Positions 1 to 7,444 are shown, counted from the stretch's first letter. The stretch is DNA of 10,819 bases from Lawsonibacter sp. (GCA_022793355.1 JAAWCR010000075.1:1-10819); one strand, 5' to 3'. Notes: a model not told the origin generated them from the letters alone. Numbers and translations: made by a program.

Positions 1-216
1 GTGGACAGGTATATTGACAAGATCTTCGCCACCCCGGAGGAGGACGGCTCCCTGCGGCTGCAAATCAAGATATTTACCGGAGAGTCCACCGAAAAGTATC
101 TGCAAAGCCTCCGGGCGGGCGCGGCGCGCAGCGCCCAGGGGGTCCAGCGGCACGCTGGTCGTACGGGTCACACGTTCAAGAAGATGATTGAGTCCTACGA
201 GAACGGCATGAAGTAA
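1..216 (+). CDS. C-terminal fragment, possibly of a large serine recombinase
   Basis: This is an open frame that runs in from the left edge and stops at TAA 214-216. The first codon is GTG at base 1, but the gene probably continues upstream, so I treat it as 5'-partial. The visible 71 residues are charged and soluble. They contain DKIFATPEEDGSLRLQIKIF followed by a basic tail with RTGHTFKKMIESYENGMK. The pattern of Tyr/Ile, Asp-Lys-Ile, an acidic turn and a beta strand resembles the end of the C-terminal domain of clostridial site-specific serine recombinases. No catalytic region is in view, so this is a resemblance from memory and not a domain match. If correct, the left edge borders a mobile or recombinase-bearing element. 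A strong hairpin follows 40 bp downstream. Confidence 0.45.
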   Translation: MDRYIDKIFATPEEDGSLRLQIKIFTGESTEKYLQSLRAGAARSAQGVQRHAGRTGHTFKKMIESYENGMK

Positions 217-256
217 TCTGCCCCTTATAAGGCACATTATCCTCAAATGATACGAA

Positions 257-288
257 AACAGGACCCCTGAAATATCGGGGGTCCTGTT
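257..288. terminator. Bidirectional intrinsic terminator between recombinase fragment and dehydrogenase gene
   Basis: A perfect 11-bp inverted repeat (257-267 AACAGGACCCC with 278-288 GGGGTCCTGTT) encloses a 10-nt loop. It lies 40 bp after the plus-strand stop at 216 and 4 bp after the minus-strand stop at 293. On the minus strand the stem ends in TTTT. On the plus strand it is followed by a weaker TTCCGTTTA tail. It probably ends both convergent transcripts. Confidence 0.8.
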
Positions 289-292
289 CCGT

Positions 293-1282
293 TTATAGTC
301 CATTGACAATATAGCCGGGTCGCTGTCCCTCAAGCAGCAGCCGAACGGAGGTCCACATATTCCGGTGTGCCCGGCGGAACACACCGCCGGTAATGCCGCC
401 CAGATGGGGGGAGAACACAGCCCGGCCAGCCGCCTCGGCGGGCAAATCCACCAGGGGGTGGTCTGCCGGGGTGGGCTCAGGGTCAAAGGTATCAATCGCG
501 ACAGCGCCCAACTGTCCCTCGATCAAAGCCTGACGGACAGCCAGGTTGTCCACCAGCTGTCCCCGGGCGGTATTGACCAGAACCGCTCCCGGCTTGACCC
601 GGGACAAAAATGCCTCGTCCACCATATGGGCCGTCTGGTCATTGACCGCGCAGTGGAGGGAAATTATATCGCACCGGGCGGTCAGCTCCTCCAGGGGCAG
701 ATAGGAAACCCCCAGCGCCAGCTCTGTTTCCGGCGGGTGGCGGTGGGCGGTGTAATAGCACACCTTGCAGCCGAAGGGCCGCAAAAGGCGGGCGACCGCT
801 TGGCCGATATCCCCCAGGCCAATGATACCCACTGTCTGCTCCCCAAGCTCCGGGGCGCTGGACACCATAAACCGCTCCTTAAAACGAATCTGCTCCCCCG
901 CCTTGACCGCATTGTGACCGGTAATCCCCTGGCGCAGGGCCATCAGCATGAGCATAACAGTGTGCTCCGCCACGCTTCCCGCGTTGCAGCCCTTGTTGTT
1001 GCACACAAAAACACCCCGCTCCCGGGCCGCTTCGATGTCGATGGCGTTGAAGGCCACCCCTTCGGAGTGAATCATCTTTAACCGGGGCAGACATTCTATT
1101 ACCTCCCGGCTCACCGGGGTGATGGCGTCGGCAAATATCACCTCCGCATCCGGGTTTTCCTCCGCCGCCTGGAGCGGGGACCGGCACGCGTCGCGGAACA
1201 CCAGTGAAACCGGCAGCTCCTTTGCGAAATCAGGGGTATACAGATCATAGCGGGCCTTGGGCCCAAACACTAAAATTTTCAT
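293..1282 (-). CDS. D-isomer-specific 2-hydroxyacid dehydrogenase (NAD-dependent)
   Basis: This 329-residue protein has the normal length for the family that includes 3-phosphoglycerate dehydrogenase, hydroxypyruvate/glyoxylate reductase and D-lactate dehydrogenase. These are cytosolic enzymes that interconvert D-2-hydroxyacids and 2-oxoacids with NAD(P). The Rossmann dinucleotide motif GIIGLGDIG is at residues 152-160. The catalytic triad is visible as Arg240 (NTARG), Glu269 (DPEP) and His293 (SPHLGG). The N-terminal substrate-binding half is less conserved, so the substrate cannot be named; a dedicated SerA would usually have a serine-biosynthesis neighbour, and none is seen here. The ATG overlaps the prmA stop by 4 nt (ATGA, 1279-1282), so it is probably translationally coupled as the last gene of the operon. 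The dinucleotide-binding loop was not resolved enough to choose NADH or NADPH. Confidence 0.9.
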   Translation of the reverse strand: MKILVFGPKARYDLYTPDFAKELPVSLVFRDACRSPLQAAEENPDAEVIFADAITPVSREVIECLPRLKMIHSEGVAFNAIDIEAARERGVFVCNNKGCNAGSVAEHTVMLMLMALRQGITGHNAVKAGEQIRFKERFMVSSAPELGEQTVGIIGLGDIGQAVARLLRPFGCKVCYYTAHRHPPETELALGVSYLPLEELTARCDIISLHCAVNDQTAHMVDEAFLSRVKPGAVLVNTARGQLVDNLAVRQALIEGQLGAVAIDTFDPEPTPADHPLVDLPAEAAGRAVFSPHLGGITGGVFRRAHRNMWTSVRLLLEGQRPGYIVNGL

Positions 1283-2220
1283 AGGACAGCCTCCAGCGCG
1301 GCCCAGCCGTTTTTCTCCCGCTTCTTGAGGAGGGTAAGGCCGGCTCTTTTCAGCGCCTCCTCCACCTCATGGGTCCGCGTGTCGATGATGCCGGAGCAGA
1401 GGAAGACGCCGTCCTCCTCCAGCAGGCGGGGCACCTGGGGGGCCAGGGGGATAATGACGTCGGCTACGATGTTTGCCAGTACCAGGTGATACTTTTTCTG
1501 TGCCAGATCCCGGGCCAGGGCCGGGTCAGACAGCACGTTGCCCGCCCGGACGGTGTACCGGTCCCTGCCGATACCGTTGAGGGCGGCGTTCTCATAGGCC
1601 ACATCCACCGCCTTGGGGTCGATATCCACGGCCACGGCGGCCGACGCCCCCAGGCACAGGGCGGCTATGGACAAAATGCCGCTGCCGCAGCCCAAATCCA
1701 GCACATCCCGTCCGGGGACGGTGTGTTCCTCCACCCCCTCCAGGCACAGCTGGGTGGAGGCGTGGGAGCCGGTGCCGAAGGTGAGGCCCGGGTTGAGGTA
1801 GAAGGGCGTCCGGCCCTTGGGAATGGGCTCCTCCCGCAGCCACTGGGGCACCACATAGAGCCGCTTTCCAATCTCCAGGGGGCGGTAGTATTTCTGCCAG
1901 CTGTAGGCCCAGTCGTTGTCGTTCAGCGGGATGGCCGTATATTCCCGGTCCAGCCCCCGGGTATACCGCTCCAGCTGCTTTCTGCCGTCCTTGTCATCCG
2001 TGACATAGAACTTTACCCGGGTAACCCCCTTCATCCGGTCCAGCAGCTCCTGGTCCACGTAGTCCCAGAACTGCCGGTTTTGCTCTAAAAAGCTGAGAAA
2101 ATCCTGCTCGTCCTCAATTACCACGCTGTCCATCCCGGCGGCGGCCAGCTTGGCGCACACCTCATCCAGTCTGTCCGGGGTGGTGTTCACGGTTACTTCC
2201 AGCCACTTGATTTCATCCAT
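1279..2220 (-). CDS. prmA: Ribosomal protein L11 methyltransferase PrmA
   Basis: PrmA is an S-adenosylmethionine-dependent methyltransferase that trimethylates amino groups of ribosomal protein L11. The 313-residue length is typical. The N-terminal L11-recognition domain begins MDEIKWLEVTV, as in the family. It is followed by the family signature PGLTFGTGSHAST (residues 144-156), the SAM-binding motif DLGCGSG (175-181), the acidic motif VAVDIDP, and the substrate-side LANIVADVI motif. The frame stays open upstream to 2322, but those extra 34 codons overlap degV and read as low-complexity shadow. ATG 2218-2220 is preceded by a GGAG-containing ribosome site and lies 1 nt after the degV stop, so I choose it. 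It is coupled to degV upstream and to the dehydrogenase downstream. Confidence 0.95.
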   Translation of the reverse strand: MDEIKWLEVTVNTTPDRLDEVCAKLAAAGMDSVVIEDEQDFLSFLEQNRQFWDYVDQELLDRMKGVTRVKFYVTDDKDGRKQLERYTRGLDREYTAIPLNDNDWAYSWQKYYRPLEIGKRLYVVPQWLREEPIPKGRTPFYLNPGLTFGTGSHASTQLCLEGVEEHTVPGRDVLDLGCGSGILSIAALCLGASAAVAVDIDPKAVDVAYENAALNGIGRDRYTVRAGNVLSDPALARDLAQKKYHLVLANIVADVIIPLAPQVPRLLEEDGVFLCSGIIDTRTHEVEEALKRAGLTLLKKREKNGWAALEAVL

Positions 2221-2221
2221 A

Positions 2222-3094
2222 TTACCGCTCCGTTCCCATGTAGAACAGGGCCAGCGTCCCCGGTCCGGAGTGGGCGCCGATGACGGGGCCCACGTAGTTG
2301 ATGTACACGTCCTGCACACCAAAGCGCTCCTTCACCATTTCGGCCACCGTCCGGGCGTCCTCCAGGCAGTCGCCGTGGCTGATGAACACGGTGAGGCTGC
2401 CGGAGTCAATGGAGGTCTCCTCCATCCGGTCCACCATGGCCTTGAGGGAGGCCTGCCGGCCCCGAGCCTTACCGATGTTGATCAGGTGGCCCTCCCCGTC
2501 CACATGGAGGATGGGCTTGATGTGGAGCATCGAGCCTACCATGGCGGTGGCGGCGGAGATGCGTCCGCCCCGCTTGAGGAAGTGGAGGTCGTCCACCGTG
2601 AACTGGTGGCACAGATTCAGCTTGTGCTCCTCCACCCAGTCCCTGACCTCCTCGATGGACCATCCCTTGTTCCGCTGCTGGGCGGCGTACCACACCAGCA
2701 GCCCCTGGCCCAGGGAGGCGCACAGGGTATCCACCGTGTACAGCTTCCGTTCCGGGTATTTGGCGCTCAGCTCCTCCACCGCGATGGCGGAGGAGTTGTA
2801 GGTAGTGGACAGGCCGGAGGAGAAGGCCAGCACCAGCACGTCCTGCCCCGCCTGGAGCAGGGGCTCCAGGGTCTCTGTGTACTGGGCCACATTGACCGCG
2901 TTGGTGGTGGCCACCTCTCCCTGGCGCAGGCGGTCATAAAACACGTGCGGGTCCATTTCCCGGTTGTCCGGGTAGTTATAGTAGGTGTGGTCCTCCAAAA
3001 CGAATCCAAGCGGCAAAACCTGGACGTCCAGCTCCCGGGCCATGCCGGTGTCCAGGTCGGCGGAGGAATCCGTGACAATAATAAATTCAGACAT
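2222..3094 (-). CDS. DegV family fatty-acid-binding protein
   Basis: This is a 290-residue DegV/FakB-type protein. Members bind a single fatty acid in a deep pocket. FakB proteins present it to the FakA kinase for phosphorylation, but many DegV paralogues have no assigned partner and no FakA is visible here. Family hallmarks are seen: the N-terminal VTDSSADL, the SSGLSTTYNSS fatty-acid-carboxylate loop, FLKRGGRIS, LHIKPIL, and a C-terminal GPVIGAHSGPGTLALFYMG. A GTG at 3103 would extend the protein by three residues. However, AAAGGAG sits 8 nt before ATG 3092-3094 and would overlap that GTG, so the ATG is preferred. It lies 13 nt downstream of the DUF1836 gene, and prmA follows after 1 nt. 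Confidence 0.93.
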   Translation of the reverse strand: MSEFIIVTDSSADLDTGMARELDVQVLPLGFVLEDHTYYNYPDNREMDPHVFYDRLRQGEVATTNAVNVAQYTETLEPLLQAGQDVLVLAFSSGLSTTYNSSAIAVEELSAKYPERKLYTVDTLCASLGQGLLVWYAAQQRNKGWSIEEVRDWVEEHKLNLCHQFTVDDLHFLKRGGRISAATAMVGSMLHIKPILHVDGEGHLINIGKARGRQASLKAMVDRMEETSIDSGSLTVFISHGDCLEDARTVAEMVKERFGVQDVYINYVGPVIGAHSGPGTLALFYMGTER

Positions 3095-3107
3095 ATGAAA
3101 CACTCCT

Positions 3108-3632
3108 TTACTCTTTTTTGCGTTTGCCCTCCATGGGCTGGAGAATGCTCAGGATGCGCTGGCAGGCCAGCTGATTGGCGTAGCTGCGCACCGCCAAATC
3201 CAGAGCCATCCGGGCCAGGTCGGACTCCCCGGCCTCCGGGTCGATAGACTGAGCGGTGTCGGTGAGGGCCCGATCCAGGGCGCGGCAGAAGTATCCGTAC
3301 TGCTCCGGCGTACTCTTCTCCAAGGCGCGCCCCGCCCCCATCAGCGCGCCGATGTCCCGCACAGACAGCACCTGTTTCAGCGCTACCACCGCAGTGAGGT
3401 AGCCCAGATGGGCAGGGCCGTACCGCTTGCCTTCCGCCCGGGGAACCAGGCCGTCCTTGATATAGTTGTTCACCATGGCGGAAGTAAGGGTGGAGCCCTC
3501 GTCAAAATGGATCAGCTGCCGGGGCATATACGAAATCAGCTGGTCCATATATAGGGCGATGTCGGGCAGATCCTCCCAGGGGGTGGGCCGCTCCTGTTCC
3601 ATTCGATGTTTCAGTTCCTGAAGCTCGTCCAC
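3108..3632 (-). CDS. DUF1836 domain protein, MerR-like putative regulator
   Basis: This 174-residue protein resembles the clostridial DUF1836 family. The core reads STLTSAMVNNYIKDGLVPRAEGKRYGPAHLGYLTAVVALKQVLSVRDIGALM (described here in parts: the TSAMVNNYIKDGLVP helix-turn-helix-like segment around residues 49-63, then the Tyr-containing KRYGPAHLGYL and LKQVLSVRDIG). This layout, with a winged HTH followed by a helical region, is reminiscent of MerR proteins, although no effector domain is evident. The start is GTG at 3630-3632, with AAAGAGG 8 nt upstream; no in-frame ATG is as well placed. It is the first gene of the four-gene operon and could autoregulate it, which is inference. The function of the family is not established. 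Confidence 0.8.
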   Translation of the reverse strand: MDELQELKHRMEQERPTPWEDLPDIALYMDQLISYMPRQLIHFDEGSTLTSAMVNNYIKDGLVPRAEGKRYGPAHLGYLTAVVALKQVLSVRDIGALMGAGRALEKSTPEQYGYFCRALDRALTDTAQSIDPEAGESDLARMALDLAVRSYANQLACQRILSILQPMEGKRKKE

Positions 3633-3667
3633 AAAAGAAACCTCTTTCCTTCTACATAGTATCTATA

Positions 3668-3697
3668 ATTGTAACACAAAGTTTTCAGTATTGTAAA
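3668..3697 (-). promoter_or_regulatory. Sigma-A-like promoter of the DUF1836-degV-prmA-dehydrogenase operon
   Basis: On the minus strand, TTTACA (3692-3697) and TACAAT (3668-3673) are separated by 18 bp. They lie about 36 bp before the GTG start of the DUF1836 gene. Just downstream, the 4-bp-arm dyad ATAG-TAT-CTAT (3656-3666) falls close to the expected transcript start and could be an operator, but it is short. Confidence 0.55.
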
Positions 3698-3708
3698 GGG
3701 GCGCGGGA

Positions 3709-4599
3709 TTAACGTCTCCTTAAATTTTCTGCCCGGCGGCGCAAGCGGTCCAGGGCGCCTGTGTGGTCAATGGAGCGCAGGCGGGGGAAGGCACGGAGCA
3801 GCCGGCGGTGCCCGAACCCCTCAACCTCCAGCAGCTCCTGCATGGACGTGCGCCACTCCTCCAGCTGCCGCTTAGCCTGGGCAAGCCGCTCCTCCTTCCG
3901 GCGCTCCCAGTCCTCCCGCTCCTCGGCCAGCTCCGCCCTCCGCAGGGCCAGCTTGAAGGAAAGCTCGTCCAGCTCCTCCTTCCAGTCCGCGCCCCGCTCG
4001 GCGGCGTCCAGCACCCGGTCAGCCAGATTCTCGCCAAACTCGTTGGAGGCTTCCTTGATTTTGGTGGCCAGCTCGTCAATCCGGGCCAGGCGGCGGTTAA
4101 GCTTGACAATCGTAGCCACAGTGGCCGTCAGGTCCACGGCCATGCCCGTCCCCAGCACAAACAGCAGCACAACGCCCAAGGGCTTGGGAATAAGGCGGAT
4201 GAACAGCAGTACCGTGGGGTGGAGGAGCTTAACCACAAACATGCAGGCAAAGCCCCAGGCGATGGAGAAGCGCAGGCAGACATAACCGCTGAGGTTGAAG
4301 GGTTCGTCGGAGTAGTCCCACCACCGCTGATGAAACAGCTTTTCCAACACGAAGCCGGTGAACCACTCCAGGGCGGAGGTGAGGGCCACCGAGCCAAGGA
4401 ACAAAAGGAGCAGATTATCCGCCAGCGGGGTGAGGCAGTTCAGGACAATCACTGCGCCAAAGCCATAGACGGGACACACCGGTCCGTTGAGAAAGCCCCG
4501 GTTGACAAAGGTTCCAGTGACCAGCGCGGCGTAGCTCACCTCGGTACACCAGCCCAAAAAGGCGTAAAGAAAGAAAATCCAGAACAGGCCGTACAGCAT
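3709..4599 (-). CDS. CmpB-like 'putative ABC transporter permease' membrane protein with C-terminal coiled coil
   Basis: This 296-residue protein starts with about five hydrophobic segments: near residues 3-20, 40-58, 62-85, 108-132 and 138-163. The N-terminal sequence (FLYAFLGWCTEVSY, then GFLNGPVCPVYGFG) and WWDYSDEPFNLSGYVCLRFS in the middle match the clostridial family annotated as ABC_trans_CmpB (PF06541). Transport has not been shown for most of these proteins, and no ATP-binding gene is adjacent. Residues about 165-258 are highly charged and heptad-like (LAEEREDWERRKEERLAQAK), forming a predicted cytoplasmic coiled coil. The tail is rich in Arg. The ATG is preceded by an excellent GGAGGAGAGGAG site. 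It has its own promoter and no clear terminator before the next operon. It could be a membrane scaffold and not a transporter. Confidence 0.8.
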   Translation of the reverse strand: MLYGLFWIFFLYAFLGWCTEVSYAALVTGTFVNRGFLNGPVCPVYGFGAVIVLNCLTPLADNLLLLFLGSVALTSALEWFTGFVLEKLFHQRWWDYSDEPFNLSGYVCLRFSIAWGFACMFVVKLLHPTVLLFIRLIPKPLGVVLLFVLGTGMAVDLTATVATIVKLNRRLARIDELATKIKEASNEFGENLADRVLDAAERGADWKEELDELSFKLALRRAELAEEREDWERRKEERLAQAKRQLEEWRTSMQELLEVEGFGHRRLLRAFPRLRSIDHTGALDRLRRRAENLRRR

Positions 4600-4634
4600 G
4601 GGAAACTCCTCTCCTCCAAGGACACTTTTCGGAT

Positions 4635-4663
4635 ATTATACCTGTTTGAGGGAGAAATGTCCA
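4635..4663 (-). promoter_or_regulatory. Sigma-A-like promoter of the CmpB-like gene
   Basis: On the minus strand, TGGACA (4658-4663, one mismatch to TTGACA) and a perfect TATAAT (4635-4640) are separated by 17 bp. The expected transcript start is near 4628, giving a leader of about 29 nt that includes the strong ribosome site before ATG 4599. Confidence 0.75.
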
Positions 4664-4687
4664 TACCCTTTGGCCGGGCCTTCACCC

Positions 4688-4717
4688 TTGACAGAACCGG
4701 CAGACACCATGTATCAT
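4688..4717 (+). promoter_or_regulatory. Sigma-A-like promoter of the GTPase-NYN gene
   Basis: A perfect TTGACA (4688-4693) lies 18 bp upstream of TATCAT (4712-4717, one mismatch to TATAAT). The start codon at 4750 is 32 bp further on, with GGAGG at 4741-4745. The -35 box is 24 bp from the -35 box of the divergent CmpB-like gene, so a single bound protein could affect both. Confidence 0.65.
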
Positions 4718-4749
4718 GGAGCAAACAACAAGCGAGAGGCGGAGGCCGG

Positions 4750-7368
4750 ATGAAAAAGCTGGTTTTGGGAATATTGGCCCATGTGGATGCGGGAAAGACC
4801 ACTTTGTCAGAGGGCTTTTTGTATCTCAGCGGCGCGGTGCGCAGGCTGGGCCGGGTGGACCACCAAGACGCCTTTCTGGACACCGACGTTCAGGAGCGGG
4901 AGCGGGGCATCACCATCTTCTCCAAGCAGGCGGAGCTGACCTGGGCAGGCGCCGCTTTCACCCTTTTGGACACCCCGGGGCATGTGGACTTCTCCGCGGA
5001 GATGGAGCGCACGCTGGCGGTGCTGGACTGCGCCGTTCTGGTGGTCAGCGGCTCCGACGGCATCCAGGGCCACACCCGAACCCTGTGGCAGCTGCTGGAG
5101 CGCCACGCCATCCCCACCTTCCTGTTTGTCAACAAGATGGACCTGGCCGGCAGCGACCGGGACGCCCTGCTGGCCCAGCTCCGGGACAAATTTGACGGCG
5201 GCTGCCTGGACTTCTCTGCCGGGCTCGCCCCCCTCCAGGAGGACCTGGCCTCCTGCGACGAGGCGCTGATGGACCGGTATCTGGAGGGCGGTGCGGTCAC
5301 CGCAGCGGACGCCGCCGCCCTGATCGCCCGGCGGCTGGTCTTCCCCTGCTTCTTCGGCTCGGCCCTGAAGCTGGAGGGGGTGGAGGAGCTGCTCAACGGC
5401 CTGGCCCTGTATACCCAGGTCCCCTTCTATCCCCACAACTTCGCCGCACGGGTGTTTAAAATCGCCCGGGACGGAACCGACCGGCTCACCTACGTCAAGA
5501 TAACCGGCGGTTCCCTCAAAGTGCGCTCTGTTCCGGAGGGCCTGGACGAAAAGGTAACCCAGATCCGCGTCTACTCCGGAACCAAATACCAGACCGTGGA
5601 CGAGGCCCCTGCCGGGACCGTGTGCGCCCTCACCGGCCTGACCCGGACCCGTCCCGGGGATGCCCTGGGCGCCGAGCCCCCCGCCCTGAAGCCGGAGCTG
5701 GAGCCGGTGCTCACCTATCAGGTCATCCTTCCGCCCGCCTGCGACGTGCACGCCTTTTTGAAAAACCTCCGTCAGCTGGAGGAGGAGGACCCCCTGCTGC
5801 GGGTGGTGTGGAACGAGGCGCTGGGCGAAATTCACCTTCAGCTCATGGGCGAGATCCAGCTGGAGGTGCTCACCCGCCTGATTGGGGAGCGTTTCGGGGT
5901 GGAGGTTACCTTTGGGCCAGGGAATATTGTCTACCGGGAGACCATCGCCGCCGCCGTGGAGGGGGTGGGCCACTTCGAGCCTCTGCGCCACTACGCCGAG
6001 GTCCACCTGCTGCTGGAGCCCGCCCCCCGGGGCAGCGGGCTGCGGCTGGCCTCCGCCTGTCCCACCGACCAGCTGGACCTGAACTGGCAGCGGCTGATTC
6101 TCACCCACCTGATGGAGAAGCGGCACCGGGGTGTGCTCACCGGCTCCCCTGTCACCGATATGAGCATCACTCTGGTGGCCGGACGGGCCCACGTGAAGCA
6201 CACGGAGGGGGGCGATTTCCGCCAGGCCACCTACCGGGCGGTGCGCCAGGGGCTGATGCAGGCGCAGAGCATTCTGCTGGAGCCCCACTACAACTTCCAG
6301 CTGGAGCTGCCCCCCGACTGCGTGGGCCGGGCCATGAACGACCTGCAAACCATGGGGGGAAGCGTGGAAGGCCCGGAGCAGAGCGGGGAGCTGTCCCTCC
6401 TGTCCGGCCACGCCCCGGTGGCCGGGCTTCGAGACTACTGGCGGGAGGTCACCGCCTACACCCGGGGCCGGGGGCGGCTGTCCTGCTCCCTTCGGGGCTA
6501 CGAGCCCTGCGCCGGTTCGGCGGAGGTGATTGCCCGGTCCGGCTACGACCCGGAGCGGGACGTGGAAAACCCGCCCGACTCGGTATTCTGTTCCCACGGG
6601 GCGGGCGTGACGGTAAAGTGGTATGACGTCCCGGCGCACATGCACGTGGACAGCGGACTGCGACTGGCTCCGGAGGCCTCCCGGGCGGAACACGCCGCCC
6701 CTGCGGGCGGGGCGCGGCAGTACCGGGGGGGCAGCCTGGAACAGGACAAGGAGCTTCAGGCCGTCTTTGAGCGCACCTACGGCAAGGTGGAGCGGGATTT
6801 CGCCTTTCAGCCCCAGAAAAAGCCCGCCCGCACCAGCCTGGACGAGGGAAAGTACACCATCCAAAACCAAAAATCCGGCCCGGAGTATCTGCTGGTGGAC
6901 GGCTATAACATCATCTTCGCCTGGGACGAGCTCACCGCCCTGGCCCGGACGGATGTGTCTGCCGCCCGGCAGACCCTGGAGGACATTCTGTCCAACTATC
7001 AGGGCATCCGCAAATGCGTGGTGATTTTGGTCTTTGACGCTTACAAGGTGAAGGGCAACCCCGGATCGGTGGAGAAAAAGGATAACATCTATGTGGTGTA
7101 CACCAAAGAGGCCGAGACCGCCGACGCATACATCGAGAAGGCCACTTACGACCTGGGGAAAAATCACCGGGTCCGGGTGGCTACCTCCGATGGGCTGGAA
7201 CAGCTCATTATCCTGGGCCACGGAGCCCTGCGGCTGTCCGCCCGGGCCTTCAAGGCGGAGATTGAACAGGCCCAGGGGGAGATCTCCGCCCTGGTGGACA
7301 AGCTGAACCGGCGGAACGTGGGGGACCGAAAGCTGAAACACACGGCGAAGATTGTTGAGAAGAAGTAG
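4750..7368 (+). CDS. TetM/EF-G-like translational GTPase fused to a C-terminal NYN (YacP/Rae1-like) nuclease domain
   Basis: This 872-residue protein has two parts. Residues 1 to about 635 align along their length with TetM/TetO-type ribosomal protection proteins. The GTPase motifs are intact: AHVDAGKTT (10-18), RGITI (52-56), DTPGH (74-78), NKMD (128-131) and SAL (204-206). EF-G-like domains II-V follow, including LLEPHYNF and GRLSCSLRGY (near 584). Residues about 634-712 are a charged linker. Residues about 713-872 form a NYN domain like B. subtilis Rae1/YacP, which cuts mRNA on the ribosome. It shows VDGYN (716-720), VFDAYK (761-766), EAETADAYIEK (787-797) and ATSDGLEQ (from 811). The likely role is a ribosome-binding GTPase that delivers a nuclease to the A site, which is inference. 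The frame is open upstream to 3763, but ATG 4750 has GGAGG 4 nt before it and matches the family N terminus (MKKLVLGILAHVDAGKT). Automated annotation would probably call this tetracycline resistance, which is doubtful (see findings). Confidence 0.9.
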   Translation: MKKLVLGILAHVDAGKTTLSEGFLYLSGAVRRLGRVDHQDAFLDTDVQERERGITIFSKQAELTWAGAAFTLLDTPGHVDFSAEMERTLAVLDCAVLVVSGSDGIQGHTRTLWQLLERHAIPTFLFVNKMDLAGSDRDALLAQLRDKFDGGCLDFSAGLAPLQEDLASCDEALMDRYLEGGAVTAADAAALIARRLVFPCFFGSALKLEGVEELLNGLALYTQVPFYPHNFAARVFKIARDGTDRLTYVKITGGSLKVRSVPEGLDEKVTQIRVYSGTKYQTVDEAPAGTVCALTGLTRTRPGDALGAEPPALKPELEPVLTYQVILPPACDVHAFLKNLRQLEEEDPLLRVVWNEALGEIHLQLMGEIQLEVLTRLIGERFGVEVTFGPGNIVYRETIAAAVEGVGHFEPLRHYAEVHLLLEPAPRGSGLRLASACPTDQLDLNWQRLILTHLMEKRHRGVLTGSPVTDMSITLVAGRAHVKHTEGGDFRQATYRAVRQGLMQAQSILLEPHYNFQLELPPDCVGRAMNDLQTMGGSVEGPEQSGELSLLSGHAPVAGLRDYWREVTAYTRGRGRLSCSLRGYEPCAGSAEVIARSGYDPERDVENPPDSVFCSHGAGVTVKWYDVPAHMHVDSGLRLAPEASRAEHAAPAGGARQYRGGSLEQDKELQAVFERTYGKVERDFAFQPQKKPARTSLDEGKYTIQNQKSGPEYLLVDGYNIIFAWDELTALARTDVSAARQTLEDILSNYQGIRKCVVILVFDAYKVKGNPGSVEKKDNIYVVYTKEAETADAYIEKATYDLGKNHRVRVATSDGLEQLIILGHGALRLSARAFKAEIEQAQGEISALVDKLNRRNVGDRKLKHTAKIVEKK

Positions 7369-7371
7369 AAA

Positions 7372-7406
7372 AGACAGCCTGCCGAAACAGGCTGTCTCTC
7401 TTATTG
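7372..7406 (+). terminator. Intrinsic terminator of the GTPase-NYN gene
   Basis: A 9-bp stem (AGACAGCCT 7372-7380 with AGGCTGTCT 7389-7397) has an 8-nt loop and a pyrimidine-rich CTCTTATT tail. It begins 4 nt after the TAG stop at 7366-7368, so the gene is probably monocistronic. Confidence 0.85.
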
Positions 7407-7444
7407 CTCCCATTCGCTTACATATTAAAACTTGCCCATTACAG

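Noticed and set aside
2221..2322. N-terminal extension of PrmA by 34 residues
   Set aside because: It overlaps degV in another frame, the residues look random, and ATG 2220 fits the family start.
2150..3247. 365-codon plus-strand frame across degV
   Set aside because: It has no family motifs and is antisense to a clear DegV with intact signature segments.
3664..3669. TATAAT on the plus strand
   Set aside because: There is no acceptable -35 at 16-18 bp upstream, and no plus-strand gene follows for more than 1 kb.
3763..4749. Upstream extension of the GTPase-NYN frame by 329 codons
   Set aside because: It lies antisense to the CmpB-like gene, reads as shadow sequence, and spans both promoters. 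The family N-terminus and the ribosome site fit ATG 4750.
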